Assembly: GCF_022810445.1 (NCBI RefSeq)
Contig: NZ_JAACGD010000104.1
Location: forward strand, 1-12,840
Direction: 5' to 3'
Length of the DNA stretch: 12,840 nucleotides
Source of the DNA: Candidatus Cardinium sp. cBcalN2
Lineage (GTDB): Bacteria; Bacteroidota; Bacteroidia; Cytophagales; Amoebophilaceae
Under the pieces are notes generated by a model, which was not told the origin of the DNA, searched no databases, and saw nothing but the letters and a program-made list of their open reading frames with translations. This document shows positions 8,250-12,840 of this stretch, one piece after another. Numbering within the stretch: the stretch's first letter is position 1; each line of letters opens with the position of its first letter. Position numbers and translations under genes: made by a program.

Positions 8250-8357
8250 TTATGGATAGATACCGTTTTTGGGGTCTATTTTTGCTACAGCAATGAATGG
8301 ACGATAGCGCCCACTTAAGGACGACCACCATTGATACATAGGCCATAGGGCATTTTT
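8250..8357 (-). pseudogene. Possible short coding remnant, unrecognised
   Basis: A 35-residue open stretch contains MYQWWSSLSGRY and then RPFIAVAKIDPKNGIYP before a TAA at 8250-8252. Its tryptophan- and tyrosine-rich start and balanced residue use look more protein-like than random AT-rich DNA. It has no start with a ribosome site and no family I recognise. It may be the tail of a gene removed by deletion. Confidence 0.22.
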
Positions 8358-8450
8358 TTATAAAAAAGTAAGTTAAAAATCAAGCCCTGTGTAAAAAGTT
8401 CCGTAAATCACCTATTAGCGCTGATTAGAAAAGAAGTAGTCTAAAAATAT

Positions 8451-9584
8451 TTAATCTTTCTTTTGATCTTTTTTAGTTGTATTGTTACAAAGATTTAGTG
8501 CTTCTTGAGCAGCTACTTCTAATGCTATTCCTATCTCTGGACCTAAATATTTATTGGCTATTTGCACATCTATAGTAAAGGTTTCTTGCGCCATATGCTG
8601 AACCTCTGTTAAGTAGATATAACCAGCTGCATGACGTAGATCATAGAGCCGTTCGGCTAATTTGATAAAAAGCACAGAGAGTTGTATATGATCTTCTTTA
8701 AGTGCTTGTTCCAAGCGATTCTGTACAAAAAGTAATGAAGGATCATCTAACTCCTGCCGTTTATCTATCTTTACTAGATTCGCAACAAAAGCATAAACAC
8801 CTAGATTATAATGTTCTTTGATGTAAGAAAGCGGCAAGCAAGTATAACGTACCAATTCATAAAGCAAAGAGGCATAAATCACTTTAGGTGAGTGAAAGAC
8901 CCAATCTACCACTATTTGGGCAATGCCTACCGCACGTACATAAAACAATTGGCCTGAAGCATGACGCTTAAAGCTAAAATGTTGGCGTAGCAATAAAAGC
9001 AACCCTGAAATGATTTTTATATCAATAGGGGCCTCTGTAGAAACATATTTACAGACATGGTCATGGAACTTCATTAAGGCCATCATGGAATCTGCTTGCT
9101 CTTGAGGAGTAACAGGTGCCTCTGAGGTTAAGGCGTCTAGCGGCAATTCAACGGCCATCTTATCTCGAATATGGGTCACATCGCTAGGCAATACCAACAA
9201 TATCGTGGGTTGTTTAACATCCGTAGCCATTTCCAAATAACCATAATGGCCATGCACCATAGTAGCTATGGTGTCTTGCTCAAGATCTATAGATGGAGGC
9301 AGATGGCTGGCTCTTTTAGGGTCCATAGGATTCGGTTCATCATAACAGGCTTTTATTTTTGGCAGCAGCTCAGCAGGCGTAGTAGACTGACTCACTACCA
9401 GAGCAGTAGCTTGAAAGTGCATAAAGGTAGGACGCATATTATCCATACCATCTGCTTGCTTAAACCGCAAAGTAGTAGGATGGAGCTGTATTCGCACAAT
9501 CGGTGCATTCGGGCCTGCTAACCTACCCACTCGTAGTATAGCCTTTACCAATAAATAGACGACTTGATGGATATCGCCTATCAT
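8451..9584 (-). CDS. Degenerate kinase ATPase-like region plus degenerate RelA/SpoT HD domain
   Basis: A 377-residue open frame, possibly still translated by coupling at the ATGA overlap. Residues 1-135 resemble a histidine-kinase ATPase domain: GDIHQVVYLLVKAIL matches the N-box with Lys replacing the key Asn, and TIATMVHGHYGYLEM followed by LLVLPSDV matches the end of the domain, while glycine boxes are lost. Residues about 190-350 match the HD hydrolase domain of RelA/SpoT: RHASGQLFYVRAVGIA, SLLYELVRYT, LVKIDK, IKLAERLYDLR and ETFTIDVQIANKYLG. The expected metal ligands are changed: His to Arg217, the HD pair to Tyr242-Glu243, and the Asp of LADRL to Glu311. No synthetase domain is present. 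Hydrolysis of (p)ppGpp is therefore unlikely; binding or protein contact is possible. The basic tail (TTKKDQKKD) differs from the tandem copy. Confidence 0.65.
   Translation of the reverse strand: MIGDIHQVVYLLVKAILRVGRLAGPNAPIVRIQLHPTTLRFKQADGMDNMRPTFMHFQATALVVSQSTTPAELLPKIKACYDEPNPMDPKRASHLPPSIDLEQDTIATMVHGHYGYLEMATDVKQPTILLVLPSDVTHIRDKMAVELPLDALTSEAPVTPQEQADSMMALMKFHDHVCKYVSTEAPIDIKIISGLLLLLRQHFSFKRHASGQLFYVRAVGIAQIVVDWVFHSPKVIYASLLYELVRYTCLPLSYIKEHYNLGVYAFVANLVKIDKRQELDDPSLLFVQNRLEQALKEDHIQLSVLFIKLAERLYDLRHAAGYIYLTEVQHMAQETFTIDVQIANKYLGPEIGIALEVAAQEALNLCNNTTKKDQKKD
8485..9185. repeat. Tandem duplication unit, left copy of the HD region
   Basis: Aligns without gaps to 12140-12840 (constant offset 3655). 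I counted about 77 mismatches in 701 bases by hand, about 89% identity. Identity stops sharply on the 5' side of 8485, at the C-terminal tail codons. The right copy leaves the window, so the true length is unknown. Confidence 0.9.
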
Positions 9585-9946
9585 ATAGGGGCAATTTGCT
9601 GATCAGAAGGATCTGTTTTTTCTACCAATAGTCTGGGGGGATTGCCTATCTCTTGCGACAAAGCAACCTCTACCTTACGCATCAGCTTATCTAAAGTAAT
9701 TTGAGTAGGTTGCAGCAAGGCATGTTCTTTGGCCTTTTCTCTTCTATTAAAATAGGTCACCCAATCATAAAACTTATTGATAATACTTTGAAAATCTTCC
9801 TTAAAAAGCGGGATATCCTTATCTAAAAAGGATATCGATTCTTCAACTTTACGGACTACTTGATGTAAGATAGCACCATAACCTTTGGGCACACTACCCT
9901 CATGAGAAGACACCAAAGCTGCATCATAAAGAGAGGCTTTAAGTTG
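9581..9946 (-). pseudogene. Histidine-kinase-like dimerisation/H-box region, fragment
   Basis: The frame directly after the TAA encodes QLKASLYDAALVSSHEGSVP and then a long helical segment. ALVSSHE resembles the H-box of sensor kinases (SHE retained; His codon 9902-9904), though the usual following residues (LRTPL or similar) are replaced by GSVPKGY. The rest (helix, RREKAKEHALLQP, ITLDKLMRKVEVAL) fits the two-helix dimerisation domain and the lead-in to the ATPase domain. It ends with QQIAPI and a TGA that overlaps the next ATG (ATGA at 9581-9584). A TTG at 9914-9916 could be a start only in theory; homology begins upstream of it. Kinase identity is by eye and moderate. Confidence 0.6.
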
Positions 9947-11680
9947 TTAAGCGGATCTAATTTCTTCTTGGTTTCTTAGGTAAACTAGTTGGGCCATATA
10001 ATTACCTTGTCGAACTTTCAAGCAGATAATAATGGCCAATAGCAATAAACTCACTAGCAAGAGGGGTAATAAGGAGAAGAATAGTGGACAGGAAAAGCTA
10101 ATAGAGATGGGATAAATGGCCACTAACAAGATAACGACTATAACGGCTATCCCTAGATCAAGGGGCAAGCTCCATAAGATTAGGGCAAAATGGGAGAGAA
10201 ACAGAGATGTTGTAAAGATCGGGTCTACCGAATGGGACCAATTCCAAAACAAATTTAAAGGGAAATAAACCACTAACCCAATCAGCCAACCTAGTCCAGT
10301 GGGCATGCCTCTTATGGTTTTAGAGATATCATAGATAAATGGATAGCCTACAAAAAAAGCGGCTACAAAAAGCTGCACGATCAGCCAAGAACCATTATAG
10401 GCAACAGGTGCTATAAAGTGGGTCACTAGACTAGTAATGGCCAAGTAAAAGCCAATAAATACGATCGTAGCATGGCTAGGCTTGAGCTTAGCCAAAGTGG
10501 CTTTTCTATTGGCCCAACCATTTTTTATTGCTTCTTTGCGTTCTGCACTTTTTCGAGCCTTGGCTTGTTGCATTTGTTTAAAATCAGTATCTGGCCCAAC
10601 CCAACCTGCACCTTCCGGTTGTTTAAAAAGATAATGAGCAGCTAGCATCGCTAGGCCATTGGCTAGCATACAAACAAAAGCGCCATCTATATCAGTAGTA
10701 GATTTAATCCATTTATTCCAAGCTAAGATAGATAGCGCACCTGTGGCCATACCTATTAAAGCAGTACGCGATGTACCTCTAAAACCAAAAATAGCTAATA
10801 AAGATGGGGCAGTGATTACTGGAAGTGAAAAAGCGAAAGACAACATAAGCAAACTTAATAGATCCTTAGAATAAAAAGTCAAGAACATACTAGATAAACC
10901 GACTATTAGGGTAGTCCACCTGGCTATTTTCAGCTGACGTCGATCAGTATTTTGGTTTTCTTTATGTGTACTGGCCAAAATATCATGGCTAACCATAACG
11001 GAACACGAGTTTAAATAAGAATCAGCCGTGGACATACCCATAGCTAGTAAACTGATACAAACCATAGCCCTAAGAATAGGTGGAATATTAGTGATGATAT
11101 AATCCCAAACATCTTTTATCAGTAACCCTGGATCACTTACAAAAACAAATAGACCAATCAGCAATATCACACTAGTGATAACAACACTAAAAAGGCTAGT
11201 ATAGCAAAAGACTTTTTTGGCTTGACTAGGTCCAGAAGACATATAGACTCTTTGCATAACTGCAGGGACCCCCAGATCAGGAACCACAATACATAAAAGC
11301 ATCGCAACCATACGCAATAATTTAGTATCAAAATGGCATAGACTACTAAACTGAAATTTTTCTTGGGTTTGTATAAAAGAAACGACTTCTAGAACAGACT
11401 TACCTGTTTTTTTAAACATAAACCAGGCCAAAAATGGAATAATTATAGAAAAAGTAACAAACTGCAACACATCTGTAATTGTAACGGCACGAACGCCTCC
11501 AAACATAGAATAAAAAATAAGGATTAAGGTAGCAAAAATGGTAATAATACGTGGATTAAAGAAATCGAGCTCTAAACATATACTAACTGCGTGCGCCATT
11601 GCGATAATTTGCATACTAATTGCAACGATAAACCTACAAATACCAACCAGCGCTGTAATAATTCTTGAATATGTACCATA
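9947..11680 (-). pseudogene. SSF symporter core plus extra C-terminal helices, fragment
   Basis: Continuation of the symporter in another frame, resuming at YGTYSRIITALVGI. It shows YSMFGGVRAVTITDVLQF and the STADS motif in LLAMGMSTADSYLNSCSV, which in PutP-like transporters contributes the sodium site. The membrane core ends near the KQPEGAGWVGP stretch; a charged loop (QQAKARKSAERKEAIK) and about six further helices follow, ending in LLLLAIIICLKVRQG. That extra membrane block is usual for SSF-sensor-kinase fusions, not for plain symporters. The frame is open from the lesion at 11681-11684 to a TAA at 9947-9949. Reading through that TAA continues directly into the kinase-like part, so the stop probably arose by mutation (CAA to TAA would suffice). 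Alone this fragment lacks the first helices. Confidence 0.75.
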
Positions 11681-11684
11681 GGGT

Positions 11685-12008
11685 CTCTGCAAGAGAAAGA
11701 TTGTGCATAAATGGCCCCATACGCAACATCAACTGACTAAAGAGCCATATGCTGAAACTATTCACAACCACATTAAGTATAATCCAGTAAATGCCAAGGT
11801 TATGAACTTGCTGTACATTAAAGACCAAGCCCCCACCACTATACAAAGTAGCTAAGACTGTAGCTACCAGTGTAGCAGTAGCAAATTGCTTATTACCCAC
11901 TGCATATTCTCGAAACGTGGTCTTTTTTCTACTAAAATAAACCCCTACTACCAAGGTTAATACCAAAAAAGCCGCCACTATATAGAGGGGCATATTTAAA
12001 CAAACCAT
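11685..12008 (-). pseudogene. SSF symporter, N-terminal fragment (TM1 to start of TM3)
   Basis: The frame runs from about M11 (12008) of an open stretch beginning with GTG at 12038. It encodes a first helix (PLYIVAAFLVLTLVVGVYF), then SRKKTTFREYAVGNKQF and ATATLVATVLATLYSGGG, which are classic N-terminal SSF features, and reaches MHNLSLAE at 11685. Beyond this the frame gives unrelated residues (TLWYIFKNYYSAGWYL) and stops at 11634-11636, which I read as out-of-frame translation after the lesion. ATG 12008 or 11993 is preferred to GTG because SSF proteins normally begin only a few residues before TM1. Confidence 0.75.
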
Positions 12009-12038
12009 AAAACAAACATTAACAAGGTTAAAAAACAC

Positions 12039-12114
12039 ATCTATTCACCACTCTGGTAGAGCTATCCACAAAAAGAAAAACGCCCCTTGTAAAATAATTG
12101 CGATTAGATACTTT
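12039..12114. other. Gap between the tandem sensor genes
   Basis: Only 76 bases separate the stop of the right copy from the first possible GTG of the left copy, or about 106 to the preferred ATG. I see only a weak CTCT/AGAG inverted repeat (12051-12061), and no promoter box I would defend. The two copies could be co-transcribed. Confidence 0.4.
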
Positions 12115-12840
12115 TTATCCTTTCCCTATACTTCTATCCTTACAAAGCTTTAGTGCCGCTTGAGCCGCTTCTTCTAGTGCTGCGCCTATCTCTGGACCTA
12201 AATATTTATTGGCTATTTGAACATCTATGGTGAGGGTTTCTTGCGCCATATGCTGAACCTGTGTTAGGTGCGTATAACCGGCTGCATGGCGTAGGTCGTA
12301 AAGCCGTTCAGCTAATTTGATAAAAAGGACCGAGAGTTGTACATGATCTTCTTTAAGCGCTTTTTCCAATCGATTCTGTACAGAGAGTAAGGAAGGGTCA
12401 TCTAGTTCTTGCCGTTTGTCTATCTTTACTACATTGGAGACAAAGGCATACACCCCTAAGTTATAATGTTCTTTGATATAAGAAAGCGGCAAACAAGTAC
12501 GACGGACCAATCCATACAGCAAAGAAGCATAAATTACTTTAGGCGAGTGAAAAACCCAATCTACCACTATTTGAGCAATGCCTACCGCACGTACATAAAA
12601 CAATTGGCCTGAAGCATGACGCTTAAAGCCAAAATGCTGCCGTAGCAATAAAAGCAACCCTGAAATGATTTTTATATCAATAGGGGCCTCTTTAGAAACA
12701 TATTTACAGACATGGTCATGGAACTTCATTAAGGCCATCATAGAATCAGCTTGCTCTTGAGGAGTAACAGGTGCCTCTGAGGTTAAGCAATCTATAGGCA
12801 GTTTAACGGTCATCTTATCGCGAATATCCGTAACATCACT
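12115..12840 (-). CDS. Tandem paralogue: kinase end plus RelA/SpoT-like HD domain (runs off right edge)
   Basis: The frame is open to the right edge (241 residues visible, the first complete codon at 12838-12840), so this is the C-terminal part of a longer protein and not one starting at the ATG 12811-12813. The entry SDVTDIRDKM matches SDVTHIRDKM in the other copy. The HD domain is about 90% identical at protein level, with RHASGQLFYVRAVGIA, SLLYGLVRRT, VVKIDK and IKLAERLYDLR. The HD pair reads Tyr-Gly, so this copy is even further from a catalytic HD. The tail (CKDRSIGKG) differs from its paralogue. The repeat offset of 3655 bases suggests that a complete SSF-kinase-HD gene continues to the right. 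Whether this copy is intact cannot be seen. Confidence 0.75.
   Translation of the reverse strand, partial: SDVTDIRDKMTVKLPIDCLTSEAPVTPQEQADSMMALMKFHDHVCKYVSKEAPIDIKIISGLLLLLRQHFGFKRHASGQLFYVRAVGIAQIVVDWVFHSPKVIYASLLYGLVRRTCLPLSYIKEHYNLGVYAFVSNVVKIDKRQELDDPSLLSVQNRLEKALKEDHVQLSVLFIKLAERLYDLRHAAGYTHLTQVQHMAQETLTIDVQIANKYLGPEIGAALEEAAQAALKLCKDRSIGKG
12140..12840. repeat. Tandem duplication unit, right copy of the HD region
   Basis: Partner of 8485-9185, direct orientation, offset 3655, no gaps, about 89% identical by hand count. The longest shared run spans roughly 45 bases around 12704-12750. The repeat probably continues beyond the right edge. Confidence 0.9.

Larger units (their letters stand above)
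7925..8450. other. Gene-poor spacer upstream of oppA
   Basis: These 526 bases lie between the end of the SSF-kinase-HD gene and oppA. I find no intact gene on either strand. It should carry the oppA promoter, since its direction matches, and the 3' end of the sensor gene. Two short minus-strand stretches (7951-8061 and 8250-8357) have protein-like composition and may be leftovers of lost genes. An A/T-only inverted repeat (8353-8366, TTTTTT against AAAAAA) is too weak to call a terminator. Confidence 0.6.
8451..12008 (-). pseudogene. SSF symporter - histidine-kinase-like - RelA/SpoT HD sensor gene, broken (complete copy)
   Basis: One ancestral gene of about 3.56 kb can be reconstructed by following homology through three interruptions. 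In protein order: SSF sodium:solute symporter (11685-12008 and 9947-11680), extra C-terminal membrane helices, a kinase-like H-box region (9581-9946), an ATPase-like region (about 9150-9584) and a RelA/SpoT-type HD domain (8451 to about 9000). The interruptions are a frameshift with about 11 bases missing at 11681-11684, a TAA at 9947-9949 in frame with the kinase part, and a frame change that one extra C in the CCCC run near 9587-9590 would repair. The tandem neighbour supports the view that the unit is one gene: HD repeats at an offset of 3655, about one gene length. The likely start is ATG 12006-12008 or 11991-11993. Separate expression of the pieces is possible, so pseudogene is likely, not certain. 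Confidence 0.75.

Noticed and set aside
8353..8366. Terminator for the sensor gene from the T6/A6 inverted repeat
   Set aside because: An A/T-only short stem is weak and expected by chance in this spacer.
9171..9521. 116-residue plus-strand open frame
   Set aside because: Antisense to the kinase-like region, which has homology on the minus strand; composition is that of a shadow frame.
9914..9916. TTG as start of a separate 111-residue protein
   Set aside because: Kinase-like homology extends upstream of it to the TAA at 9947, there is no ribosome site, and the frame continues that of the symporter.
12811..12813. ATG as true start of a 232-residue HD protein
   Set aside because: The frame and the similarity to the paralogue continue upstream to the right edge, so the protein is only cut by the window.
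8485..12840. CRISPR array or integron-like repeats
   Set aside because: The repeat is a two-copy 0.7-kb coding duplication; there are no short regularly spaced repeats.

Overview
This is an AT-rich window with every recognisable gene on the minus strand, so transcription runs from right to left. It looks like part of a small, decaying genome of an obligate intracellular bacterium: an insertion-sequence transposase, a multi-lesion pseudogene, short protein remnants, and almost no strong Shine-Dalgarno sequences (a Bacteroidota trait). My best guess is an Amoebophilus/Cardinium-type Bacteroidota symbiont. This is inference, and a Rickettsiales host cannot be excluded from the window alone.

Right part (8451-12840): two tandem copies of an unusual sensor-like gene. 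The complete copy (8451 to about 12008) joins a sodium:solute symporter (SSF/SLC5) with extra membrane helices, a histidine-kinase-like region and a C-terminal RelA/SpoT-type HD domain. It is broken by a frameshift near 11681-11684, an in-frame TAA at 9947-9949 and a frame change at a C run near 9585-9590. The second copy enters from the right edge; only its kinase end and HD domain are visible (12115-12840). The HD regions match without gaps at an offset of 3655 bases and about 89% nucleotide identity by hand count. The HD metal ligands are substituted in both copies, but most differences between the copies are synonymous, which suggests selection for a role other than (p)ppGpp hydrolysis.

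Spacer (7925-8450): about 525 bases without an intact gene, containing two short possible coding remnants and a weak promoter candidate.

Middle part (2226-7924): a complete oligopeptide/dipeptide ABC importer in the order oppA-oppB-oppC-oppD-oppF. The binding protein is membrane-anchored or has an ordinary signal sequence rather than a lipobox. A perfect 20-bp stem with a four-base loop lies between oppA and oppB and ends six bases before the oppB start. The remaining genes are separated by 1 to 8 bases, so they form one transcription unit.

Left part (1-2223): aspS follows oppF after two bases and encodes an aspartyl-tRNA synthetase of eukaryotic-cytosolic/archaeal type, not the longer bacterial type. 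Downstream of it lies an IS1634-family transposase gene that runs off the left edge.

Together, the importer would bring in host peptides as an amino-acid supply, and aspS would charge tRNA with aspartate. The SSF-kinase-HD genes may have been nutrient sensors; at least one copy now appears non-functional as a full-length protein.
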